DNA from: Bog-473 sp963766995
GTDB taxonomy: Bacteria > Actinomycetota > Acidimicrobiia > Acidimicrobiales > RAAP-2
Assembly: GCA_963766995.1 (NCBI GenBank)
Contig: CAVYCE010000003.1
Location: 124,001 to 188,000, forward strand
Direction of reading: 5' to 3'
DNA length: 64,000 nucleotides
A program made the translations under genes and the position numbers. Below the pieces are notes generated by a model. That model made no database searches, was not told where the DNA came from, and was given only the letters and a program-made list of their open reading frames with translations. The first letter of the stretch is position 1, and each line of letters begins with the position of its first letter. Below are positions 24,190 to 31,915 of the stretch, one piece after another.

Positions 24190-25089
24190 TCAGGCCACCG
24201 ACTCGGAGTGGGCGCCGACCATTTGCTCGCTCTCATCCCACAGGCGGCGGGCGGCGTCAGCATCGAGCGCCCACTTCTTGGGCGTCTTCTGCTGGCACTT
24301 GGCGAAGTACTTACCGTTCAGTGTCTCCACCTCCGGCGAAGACGCCAAGTAGACCGATGTACGGGCACCCTTGGCCGGCGACAAGAAGAGGGGGGCACCG
24401 ATCTTGATGCCGAGAGCGAAGAGTCCCTTGACGTCCCCATCCGCTCCGAACTTGGTACGAACGGTGCCCGGGTGCAGCGAGTTGGCAGTCACGCCAGTGC
24501 CGATGAGGCGCCGAGCCAGCTCGTTGGTGAAGAGGATGTTGGCCAGCTTGGAGACGCCGTAGACCTTCATGGTGGCGTATCCCTTGGTCGCCTGCAGGTC
24601 GTCGAACGGCATGCCGCCCCGGGCTTGGTTGTGGGCCATCGAGGCCACATTGATCACTCGTGCCGGTGCCGACGCTTCCAAGCGGGGTAGCAACAGAGTG
24701 GTCAAGAGGAACGGGCCGAGGTGGTTGATGGCGAAGGTCGACTCGTACCCGTCAACGGTCTCGCTGCGCTCGGAGAGGGTGAGGCCGGCGTTGTTGATCA
24801 GCACGTGAATGTGGGGGCACCGGTCCAAAATCTCGGCCGCCCCTCGGCGCACGGAGGAGAGATCGGCCAGGTCGAAGACCACTAGCTCCACCGATCCGAT
24901 GTCACCAATGCGGGCGGCGATTTTCTTGACGGCGGCCGCTCCCCGCTCAGGGCTTCGGGCCGTGATCATGACATGGGCACCGAGCTGACCTAGCGCCGCT
25001 GCAGTCTCCAGGCCGATGCCCGAGTTGCCCCCGGTCACCACCACGGTCCGTCCCTGCATGTCAGCGCTGCTCATATCCTCGCTACCCAC
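24190..25089 (-). CDS. Short-chain dehydrogenase, retinol-dehydrogenase-like
   Basis: A 299-residue SDR similar to retinol dehydrogenase/WW-domain oxidoreductase-type enzymes. Residues 16-30 have VVVTGGNSGIGLETA (cofactor loop), NNAGLTLS near residue 96, Ser in VINVASMAHNQ near 140, and YGVSKLANILFTNELARR near 173 (Tyr-x3-Lys). The C-terminal ARRLWDESEQMV is typical of this group. Start GTG at 25089 follows AAGGAGAGTGA by about 7 nt, better than the internal ATG at 25074. It is 63 bp after the sulfatase stop, and the following SDR starts 2 bp after it. Confidence 0.9.
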   Translation of the reverse strand: MGSEDMSSADMQGRTVVVTGGNSGIGLETAAALGQLGAHVMITARSPERGAAAVKKIAARIGDIGSVELVVFDLADLSSVRRGAAEILDRCPHIHVLINNAGLTLSERSETVDGYESTFAINHLGPFLLTTLLLPRLEASAPARVINVASMAHNQARGGMPFDDLQATKGYATMKVYGVSKLANILFTNELARRLIGTGVTANSLHPGTVRTKFGADGDVKGLFALGIKIGAPLFLSPAKGARTSVYLASSPEVETLNGKYFAKCQQKTPKKWALDADAARRLWDESEQMVGAHSESVA

Positions 25090-25152
25090 TCACTCTCCTT
25101 GTCCTGGAACGAATCGGCGCCAGCATTCCACATGGTCTGCTGGCCGGATCGG

Positions 25153-26709
25153 TCAACGCCACGAGTCCCGGGTGGATACCAGCCCCGTTTCGGGCGAGAC
25201 AAAGTGCCCGCTCAGCGTGCGTTCGGAGGTCTGGATGCGCCAGCGCAGGAGTTCTTGGGTGGCGTTCCAAGCCAGTTCCCGGGACGCCGCTCCAGCATCC
25301 AGGCACAGGTTGTGGATTTGATTGGGATCGGCGTCGAGGTCAAAGAGCAGCGGAGGCAGTACGTCGGAAGCAGCGGCGAACTGCACGTACTTGTGCGTCG
25401 GCCCGCGAGACACCGCCAGCGAGCAATGCGCCATGGGGATGCCGAAGTACTGCTCGGCCAGGCGGTTCGACGGACCCGAGAAGTCCCACTCGAAGTGTGC
25501 CGTGTCGCGCCAATGCTCAGGGGTGGGCTCGCCCTGCAGGAATGGAGACAAGGACCAACCGTCGGCCTGGAGCGGTACCTCCACACCGATGAAGTCGCAG
25601 ATGGTGGGCAGCACGTCCACCGCTTCGGTCACGGCGTCGATCACGTGGCCACGGCTGGCATCGGCTTCAGGTCGGGGATCGAGGACGATCAGCGGCACGT
25701 GGTAGCTCTCGTCCCAGTAGCCGAGTTTTTCGAGCAGCCAGTGATCGCAGCCCATCTCACCGTGGTCGCTGGTCAGCACCACCAATGTCGTGTCGAGTAG
25801 TCCGCTGCGCTCCAGATAGTCGAACAACTGGCCGAGCCCATCGTCCACTTCTCGCTGGGCGCCGTAGTAAGTGGCTCGCAGTTGCCGTCGCTCGCGCTCG
25901 TCCTCGGGCGCTCCGACATTGGGGATCATCATGGCCAGTGCGGCAAACGGATGGATGGCCATTTCGTCCTCGCGCCGGTCGCATCCGGCAAAGGGCGGGA
26001 TGTCGTCGGCGTCGTAGAGGTCGTGGTACCCGATGGGATTGCGCCGGGGTGGATGGGGGCGGATGAACGAAGCGTGAATGAAGAAGGGCTCACTCCCGTG
26101 CTCGTCCAACCACTCCACCACTCCCTGGCGTAGGAAATTGGTTTGAGACAGTTCGGCCGGAAACTTGGCCGGGGCCCAGGACGAACCGTGTTGGTCGGCA
26201 CCCGGGAATCCCTCAATGGGGTCGTAGAGGTGATGAGGATTGCCGGGTACGTCGACATCGTGACTGGACAACCAGCGGCCCCAGGCCGGGCTCCCCTCTT
26301 CCCACGGATCGCGAATGACCTCCCGAAAGCCGGGAAGGATGCCCTCGTAGGTGTACAGACTCGGATCACCAGCCGGCACCGTACGGGGATCGACCGATGT
26401 GTCGGTGTACCCGAAGAGGACCGGGTCGTACCCCACGGCGCGAGCGAGCAGGGCGATGTTGGTGAAACGCGCATCGAGGGGCGTGCCGTTCAGCACGGAG
26501 CGGTTGTTGTGCTGGTACGTGCCCGTGTAAAGACAGGCTCGGGACGGTCCACACGGCGCCGCATTGGCCCAGTGGTTGGCGAAGAGCACGCCGCGCTTGG
26601 CCATGCGATCGAGCATGGGCGTCTGCACCACCGGATGCCCCAAGGCGGAGAGGCAGTCCCCTCGCCACTGGTCCACGGTGATGAACAACACGTTGCGTGG
26701 AGGCGCCAT
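25153..26709 (-). CDS. Formylglycine-dependent sulfatase
   Basis: A 518-residue alkaline-phosphatase-fold hydrolase. It begins NVLFITVDQWRGDCLS (metal ligands Asp near residue 13). The active-site segment is CGPSRACLYTG, a Cys-x-Pro-Ser-Arg motif in which Cys is converted to formylglycine. TSDHGEMGCDHWLLEKLGYWDES near residue 325 has the second metal set (Asp-His) and the lysine. No signal peptide is visible, so it is probably cytoplasmic. Related enzymes cleave choline sulfate, aryl sulfates, phosphonates or phosphodiesters; the natural substrate is open. It leads the eight-gene operon, so desulfation may be the entry step. A formylglycine-generating enzyme is needed; the EgtB FGE-like domain is not that enzyme. 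Confidence 0.88.
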   Translation of the reverse strand: MAPPRNVLFITVDQWRGDCLSALGHPVVQTPMLDRMAKRGVLFANHWANAAPCGPSRACLYTGTYQHNNRSVLNGTPLDARFTNIALLARAVGYDPVLFGYTDTSVDPRTVPAGDPSLYTYEGILPGFREVIRDPWEEGSPAWGRWLSSHDVDVPGNPHHLYDPIEGFPGADQHGSSWAPAKFPAELSQTNFLRQGVVEWLDEHGSEPFFIHASFIRPHPPRRNPIGYHDLYDADDIPPFAGCDRREDEMAIHPFAALAMMIPNVGAPEDERERRQLRATYYGAQREVDDGLGQLFDYLERSGLLDTTLVVLTSDHGEMGCDHWLLEKLGYWDESYHVPLIVLDPRPEADASRGHVIDAVTEAVDVLPTICDFIGVEVPLQADGWSLSPFLQGEPTPEHWRDTAHFEWDFSGPSNRLAEQYFGIPMAHCSLAVSRGPTHKYVQFAAASDVLPPLLFDLDADPNQIHNLCLDAGAASRELAWNATQELLRWRIQTSERTLSGHFVSPETGLVSTRDSWR

Positions 26710-26756
26710 GGCCTCACTCTTGCCGATGCACCTCGGCGGCGCAGCGCAGGGACCGT

Positions 26757-27017
26757 CTAGGACGTGCGGATGGTGGCGCCGCCGAGGCGGGTGCCGGCCT
26801 TGATCAACCAGTTCCCGAAAAGTGGGACGACGGGGCGCCGAGTGGGCGCACCCGTGGAGGTGCTGGAGACCGACCGCATGGGGGCGCCGCTCTGCTCAAG
26901 CATTGGCCGCACTGCAGTACTGGAGCGGGACCGGGAGCGGGACCGGGACCGCTGAACCAAAGCCGAGAGATCGCGATTGTGTTGTTCCGCCATTTGTTGG
27001 GCTACCCACGTGTTCAT
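26757..27017 (-). CDS. Small unknown protein with an Arg-Ser repeat, divergent from an ArsR-type regulator
   Basis: An 86-residue soluble protein. It starts MNTWVAQQMAEQHNRDLSAL, probably an amphipathic helix. Next is RSRSRSRSRSS, encoded by 6-nt tandem repeats at 26923-26952. The tail is LFGNWLIKAGTRLGGATIRT. A strong ribosome site, AGGAGG, lies 6 nt before the ATG; the frame is open 14 codons earlier, without such a site. I do not recognise a domain. The N-terminal helix plus basic repeat and glycine-rich tail resembles short actinobacterial proteins of unknown function, and membrane or nucleic acid contact is conceivable. It shares its 93-bp upstream region with the ArsR-type gene. Confidence 0.65.
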   Translation of the reverse strand: MNTWVAQQMAEQHNRDLSALVQRSRSRSRSRSSTAVRPMLEQSGAPMRSVSSTSTGAPTRRPVVPLFGNWLIKAGTRLGGATIRTS

Positions 27018-27075
27018 CGCTGCACCTCCTCTTGGCTGCTTTGGCTCGAGAACATGCATTCATCGTACAGGATGG

Positions 27076-27106
27076 TTGACAACAAATCAACTATATTCTA
27101 ATATAG
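27076..27106 (+). promoter_or_regulatory. Consensus promoter with operator palindrome for the ArsR-type gene
   Basis: TTGACA at 27076-27081, a 17-bp spacer and TAATAT at 27099-27104 form a near-ideal housekeeping promoter. CTATATT-CT-AATATAG at 27091-27106, a perfect 7-nt inverted repeat, covers the -10 element, as expected for ArsR autorepression. Transcription should begin near 27111, the GTG itself, so the message is predicted to be leaderless. Confidence 0.7.
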
Positions 27107-27110
27107 CTGT

Positions 27111-28178
27111 GTGCCTATAACTACTGATGATGCCGACGAGCGCCGATCCCTCCGAGTGGTGCTATCGGGTCCATCGTTGGCGTGTGACCTGTCCTGGTTG
27201 ATCCACGTGGCTACCCGGCCGTCGTGGAGGCCTCGCTTCCCCACCTTGTCCGACCTCTTCGACACCCGACCGGACCTCGTCGAGCGGGTGGGCCAGTTTT
27301 GGCCCGGCCAGTCGGATCTTTGCTTCACCGAGATGCTCTGCCTGGTCCAGCACGCCGGCATGTTGGGCGAGACCAACCCCGAAGCACTGTGGGCAGGCAT
27401 GCGCGCTGCTGTTGAGACGGCGCCTACCGACCTACCCCTTGAGTCCGAGGACCCCGATGAACGGCTGATCTTCCTGGACCGGCTACAGCAGTTCAAGGAC
27501 TTCCCCGAATTGTTTGAGAGGTACCTGGAGCTGTTGCGGGACCTGTGGTCGATGGTGGACGAGCGGTGGCAGGCGGCGCTGCCCGAGTTGAGGAACTCAG
27601 GCCACCTGGCCGCTGAACGGATCAACCGCAATGGCTTGGTCTCGGGCATGATCGACTGCGAGTGCTCCGTCTTCAAGGCTCATCTACCGGAAATCAATGA
27701 GAGTTTGAATCAAGGAAAGCCGCTCCTGGTGGCCCCGTGCTTCTTCTTTGGCAAGGGCCTGTACCTCGAGTTCCCGGGACTGACGCTGATCGGCTCCGGC
27801 TTCGAGTCCAGCGACATGGGAGCTCGGGCTCGCACCAAGGCTCTGGCCTTGCGGCTCAAGACCGTGGCCGACCCGACACGACTGGCCCTTCTCCACTACC
27901 TGGCCACGTCGCCCAGCACGGTGAGCGACCTGGCCACGTCCTTCGACCTGGCCCAGCCGACTGTCAGCATGCACATGAAGTCACTGCGCGAATCAGGGTT
28001 GGTGCGGGCGGAACGGCATGCCGGCAAAATGCAGTTGAGCGCCGATCCCGTTGCCGTGGAGCAACTCTTGAACGAGCTGCGCAACGTGGTGGCTCAGGGT
28101 TCGAGCACGACGGTCATCGAACGGATGCCGGCCACCGTCGTAGAGGACACCTTTTCGGGGGTGCCCGTTACTGCGTAA
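27111..28178 (+). CDS. ArsR-family transcriptional regulator with large N-terminal domain
   Basis: A 355-residue protein. Residues 1-235 form an alpha-rich domain without a known catalytic motif (similar in layout to actinobacterial DUF5937-type regulators). Residues 240-330 are an ArsR winged helix: RLKTVADPTRLALLHYLATS, STVSDLATSFDLAQPTVSMHMKSLRESGLV, then a basic wing. No metal-binding cysteine pair of the ELCVCDL type is seen in the HTH. The start is GTG at 27111, where transcription is also predicted to start, so there is no leader or ribosome site. It likely represses itself and the divergent 86-residue gene. Its last 85 bases overlap the P450 gene end on the opposite strand. Confidence 0.85.
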   Translation: MPITTDDADERRSLRVVLSGPSLACDLSWLIHVATRPSWRPRFPTLSDLFDTRPDLVERVGQFWPGQSDLCFTEMLCLVQHAGMLGETNPEALWAGMRAAVETAPTDLPLESEDPDERLIFLDRLQQFKDFPELFERYLELLRDLWSMVDERWQAALPELRNSGHLAAERINRNGLVSGMIDCECSVFKAHLPEINESLNQGKPLLVAPCFFFGKGLYLEFPGLTLIGSGFESSDMGARARTKALALRLKTVADPTRLALLHYLATSPSTVSDLATSFDLAQPTVSMHMKSLRESGLVRAERHAGKMQLSADPVAVEQLLNELRNVVAQGSSTTVIERMPATVVEDTFSGVPVTA

Positions 28179-29285
28179 TTGGGGTACCTGGCCAGGAGCT
28201 CTTCCATGAAGATGCGTCCCTCCATTCGGGCCAGACTGGCACCGAGGCAGACGTGTTCACCGAAGCCGAAGGCCACATGCATGGGGTTGGTGGGACGGCG
28301 GACATCAAAGGTGTCGGCGTTGTCGCCGAAAATCGACTCATCCCGATTACCCGATGCGTAGAGCATGCAGAGATAGTCGCCCTGCTTGATCTTTTGATCC
28401 GATACCACCAGGTCTTCGGTGGCCGTGCGACAGAAGGCCTGGATCGGTGTGACCCAGCGCAAGCCCTCCTCAATGGCGCCCGGCATGAGCGCAGTGGGGT
28501 CCGCCACCAACATGGCCCGCTGCTCGGGATACGCCGCCAGCGCTTCGGTCATGCCCGAAAGCAACGTCCTCGTCGTCTCGTTGCCGGCCACCAGCAAGGT
28601 GAGGAGGAACATGAACACCTCGTCCTTGGTCAACGGACAGCCGTTGACCTCACTGCTCACCAGAACCGAGACCAGGTCGTCCCCTGGTGTCTCCTGCTTG
28701 CCCGCAATGTGATCGGAGACGAAACCGGCCAGTTCCGCCAGAGCAGCCATGGTCTCTCCGGTCGGCGAGTCAGGTGCTTCGATGGCCGCGTCAGACCAGC
28801 GGCGGAAGTCTGGTCGAACTCCTTGCTCAATTCCGAGGAGCTCGGCGATCACTGCAAGTGGGAACGGCGCGCTCGAGAAGACTGACAAAGTCGATCTCTT
28901 CGTGCGGCTCAGCCGCCTCTATGACGTCGAGGGCGCAGCGCCGGATGGCCGGTGCCATCCCACTCAGGGCACGCGGCGTGAAGCGACGGTTCAGGAGGCT
29001 ACGGAAGTCTGAGTGCTCGGGTGGATCCATGTGCAGGATTGATCGCGTCCGGTCGGACGGATTGGCTTGCCGCAACGGATCGTTGACCAGCGCACCCCGG
29101 CCGGAGCAGAAATGTTCGGGGTTACGACTGAGATCGCGGATATCGAGATAGCGCGCCACGGTCCACAGGCCGGGCGCACACTCGAAAAGTGGGGCTTCGG
29201 CCCGCAATTGAGCCAAGACGGCGTGATAACCGGGATTGGTGAAAAAGGCGACATCGGTGGGATCGATGGAGTGGTCGCCGTTCAT
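28094..29285 (-). CDS. Cytochrome P450, one apparent frameshift
   Basis: A heme monooxygenase. The N-terminal half (from ATG at 29285) shows DPPEHSDFRSLLNRRFTPRA, the helix C region; the second half, in another frame, shows the oxygen-binding I-helix LLVAGNETTRTLLSG, the EEGLRW Glu-x2-Arg motif, and FGFGEHVCLGASLARME with the heme-ligand Cys. One extra base near 28866 separates the halves; removing it restores FVSLLERAFPLAVIAELLG and yields exactly 396 residues, a normal length. The break lies in the same 13-base string, AACGGCGCGCTCG, as one msrA break, so a sequencing artefact is likely. Divergent from an ALDH gene (44 bp), with a palindrome between them; the substrate is unknown. Confidence 0.88.
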
Positions 29286-29298
29286 GAGCTGAGCGTAC

Positions 29299-29312
29299 TG
29301 TGAGCACTCACA
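29299..29312. promoter_or_regulatory. Candidate operator between divergent P450 and ALDH genes
   Basis: TGTGAG, CA, CTCACA: a 6-nt perfect inverted repeat in the centre of the 44-bp divergent interval. Its place suits joint control of both directions. The regulator is unknown. Confidence 0.45.
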
Positions 29313-29329
29313 CCTAGGGGGAGCGGCCA

Positions 29330-30781
29330 GTGACACAGATTCGCACCGAATACGACGCTCTCTTTATTGGTGGAGAGTGGGCCAAGTCGAGTGGTGCTGA
29401 TCGCATTGAAGTGGTGTCGCCGCACTCGGCCGCCGTGATCGGGAGTGTGCCTTCTGCCACGACTGACGACGTCGATCGCGCCGTGCAGTCGGCCCGACAA
29501 ACGTTCGATGCAACGTCCTGGCCCCACCTCGAGCCGAGCGAGCGGGCGGAGCATCTACGTCGGTTACTGAACTGTTACGAGAAACGCACGGTTGAGATGG
29601 CCGAAACGGTTATGGCCGAGATGGGATCGCCGCGGTGGTTTGCCGAGCTGGCCCAGGGCCCGGGCGCCGCTACCATGCTGAGCACCTTTCTGGCCGCGGC
29701 CGAATCGTTTCCTTGGGAGGTGCCCGGCACGGCCCACAATGCGGGAGCCGTGGTGCGACGTGAACCCGTGGGGGTAGTGGGCGCCATCACGCCGTGGAAT
29801 GTGCCGCAGTTGGTCATCATGCCGAAGCTGGCTCCCGCCCTGCTGGCTGGCTGCACCGTGGTGGTGAAAGCCGCGCCGGAATCACCACTTGATGCCTTGC
29901 TCCTGGCCGAAATCATTGAGGAGGCCGATCTCCCACCGGGGGTGGTGAGCATCCTGGTCGGCGGGCGCGAGGCCGGCGAACATTTGGTGCGCCATCCGGG
30001 CGTGGACAAGATCGCCTTCACTGGGAGCAGCGCGGTGGGCCGACGCATTGCCAGTCTCTGTGGCGAGCGGCTGGCCCGGGTCAGCCTGGAGCTGGGCGGC
30101 AAGTCGGCCGCCATCGTGCTCGACGACGCCGACCTGACGCGCACTGCCGCCGGTCTCAAGTTCGCCTCGTTCCTCAACAATGGGCAGGCCTGTGTGGCTC
30201 AGACCCGCGTGTTGGTGTCGCGTGCTCGCTACCGGGAGGCAGTGGACGCGTTGGCGGCCATGGTGGAAGGGATTGTGGTGGGCGATCCGGCTGATGCCGA
30301 CACGTATGTCGGACCGTTGGTGGCACAGCGGCAGCAACAGCGCGTGCGCGGCTACGTAGAGGGGGCCATTGCCGATGGGGCACGAGCCGTGGTGGGTGGC
30401 AGTGCGCCGCCGCCAAGTGTCGGTCCGGGCTGGTACGTCTCCCCCACCTTGCTGGCCGACGTGGACAACTCCATGACGGTGGCCCAAGAAGAGATTTTCG
30501 GTCCGGTGGTGTGCGTGATCCCCTTCGACGACGAAGACGACGCCATTCGCATTGCTAACGACTCGCCCTTTGGGCTGGCCGGATCGGTGTGGACGAAGGA
30601 CCGGGCGCACGGTCGACAGTTGGCCCACCGGATGCGGACCGGAATGGTGGGCATTAACGGGTTCGCTCCCGACCTGTGGTCTCCGTTCGGGGGCTACAAG
30701 GAGAGTGGCATTGGCCGTGAATACGGACCGGTGGGACTCGACGCGTACCTCGAGTACAAGTCCATTTACGGAGCAGGCTGA
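29330..30781 (+). CDS. Aldehyde dehydrogenase
   Basis: A 483-residue NAD(P)-dependent enzyme that oxidises an aldehyde to an acid. Visible are GAITPWNVPQLVIMPKLAPAL near residue 145 (cofactor site, with Asn), KAAPESPLDAL near 183, FTGSSAVGRRIA near 225 (nucleotide-binding loop), LELGGKSAAIV near 252 (general base Glu) and NNGQACVAQTRVLV near 286 (catalytic Cys). GTG start at 29330 follows GGGGGAG by 7 nt. The next gene starts directly after its stop (TGAGTG), so the two are one transcript. Together with the divergent P450 it could take a hydroxylated product through the aldehyde to the acid. Confidence 0.94.
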   Translation: MTQIRTEYDALFIGGEWAKSSGADRIEVVSPHSAAVIGSVPSATTDDVDRAVQSARQTFDATSWPHLEPSERAEHLRRLLNCYEKRTVEMAETVMAEMGSPRWFAELAQGPGAATMLSTFLAAAESFPWEVPGTAHNAGAVVRREPVGVVGAITPWNVPQLVIMPKLAPALLAGCTVVVKAAPESPLDALLLAEIIEEADLPPGVVSILVGGREAGEHLVRHPGVDKIAFTGSSAVGRRIASLCGERLARVSLELGGKSAAIVLDDADLTRTAAGLKFASFLNNGQACVAQTRVLVSRARYREAVDALAAMVEGIVVGDPADADTYVGPLVAQRQQQRVRGYVEGAIADGARAVVGGSAPPPSVGPGWYVSPTLLADVDNSMTVAQEEIFGPVVCVIPFDDEDDAIRIANDSPFGLAGSVWTKDRAHGRQLAHRMRTGMVGINGFAPDLWSPFGGYKESGIGREYGPVGLDAYLEYKSIYGAG

Positions 30782-31915
30782 GTGACGACTCTCTTTCCGG
30801 CCTCCGAGGAGCACGCTCCCCTATCCGGCCTCGACGAGTTCCTGATCCACAACTCGCCCTATCCGGTGCGCGTCATGTGGACGCCGGATGCTCAGGCCTA
30901 CGAACGAGTGTGGTTCACCTGCCAGGACCGGGTCGGCGAGGTGCTGGTCGTCGTCGGCTTGGCCTTCTACCCGAACTTGGGGACGGCGGAGGCCTTTGCC
31001 ATCATCAATGTGCGCGGGCAACACCACACGGTGCGAGCGCACCGTGCATTGGGCACCGATCGGATGGACATGTCCATCGGCCCCTTCCGCTTTGAGGTCG
31101 TCAGTCCCTTCAAGCAGTGGCGACTACAGCTCCTGCCCAACGAGATGGGCCTGGAGTTCGACTTGTCCTGGTTCGACACCAAGCGACCGATCTTCCGTCA
31201 GCTCGGCGCCGGCATGATCGCCAGTGGTCGGGCCGTCAGCCCAGTGGCCGGCTACGACGGATTCGGCCGGCAGGAGGGCTGGATTCAGGCAGGCGAAGAG
31301 CGCTTTGCGGTGGACCGGGCGTCATACCTCGGTACCCGCGACCATCACTGGGGTACGCGGGACGGTGTAGGTGGTCCCGGTCGCTACATGGGCATGCAGC
31401 ATCCCCACAGTGGCGAGTGGGTGGAGTTCGAAGACTTCGGGGTGTGGGGCGATCACCTTCTCTACAACCTCGGCGACGCCCGACGAAAAAGCGGCACGCT
31501 GGCCCGCCGGATCCACCGGCTCTCATTCGAAGCGGACACGCATCTCCTCGTCGGCGGCGAGGTGGACCTGGTGTTTGCCGATGACTCCATCAAGACCATG
31601 CGCTTCGAGCGACTGGGCCATCAGATCGCCTTCCTGCGCTGTGGCATGTACGGCGGTCCGAATGGTGGCACCCCCGATGGCGACGTGTGGCACGGCATGA
31701 AGGTGGCCGAAGGCAAAGAGACGGTCGTCAGCGGTGAGACCTACGACGTCACTGACCCGGCGGTGAGAGCCCGACTGGCCGGGCAGGACCAACACCATTG
31801 CCGCATCACCTGTGACGGCGAGGAGACCTACGGCTTGGTCGAGCCCTACGACACGCTCTGTTACGAAGTGTGCAAGGCAGGGGTGATGGGATTCTCACTG
31901 CTGGAAGGCGCCTAG
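30782..31915 (+). CDS. CrtC/AttH-like lipocalin-fold protein of unknown role
   Basis: A 377-residue soluble protein rich in beta strands. The central GTRDHHWGTRDGVGG (residues about 180-195), with paired histidines and a tryptophan, resembles the conserved core of actinobacterial DUF7064/7065 proteins and the hydroxyneurosporene-synthase (CrtC) group, which add water to or bind long isoprenoid chains. Other landmarks are WTPDAQAYERVWFTC and HHCRITCDGEETYGLVEPYD. It is translated straight after ALDH (abutting codons). Stops of this gene and the convergent kinase share one CTAG. A hydrophobic substrate is likely but not proven. Confidence 0.65.
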   Translation: MTTLFPASEEHAPLSGLDEFLIHNSPYPVRVMWTPDAQAYERVWFTCQDRVGEVLVVVGLAFYPNLGTAEAFAIINVRGQHHTVRAHRALGTDRMDMSIGPFRFEVVSPFKQWRLQLLPNEMGLEFDLSWFDTKRPIFRQLGAGMIASGRAVSPVAGYDGFGRQEGWIQAGEERFAVDRASYLGTRDHHWGTRDGVGGPGRYMGMQHPHSGEWVEFEDFGVWGDHLLYNLGDARRKSGTLARRIHRLSFEADTHLLVGGEVDLVFADDSIKTMRFERLGHQIAFLRCGMYGGPNGGTPDGDVWHGMKVAEGKETVVSGETYDVTDPAVRARLAGQDQHHCRITCDGEETYGLVEPYDTLCYEVCKAGVMGFSLLEGA

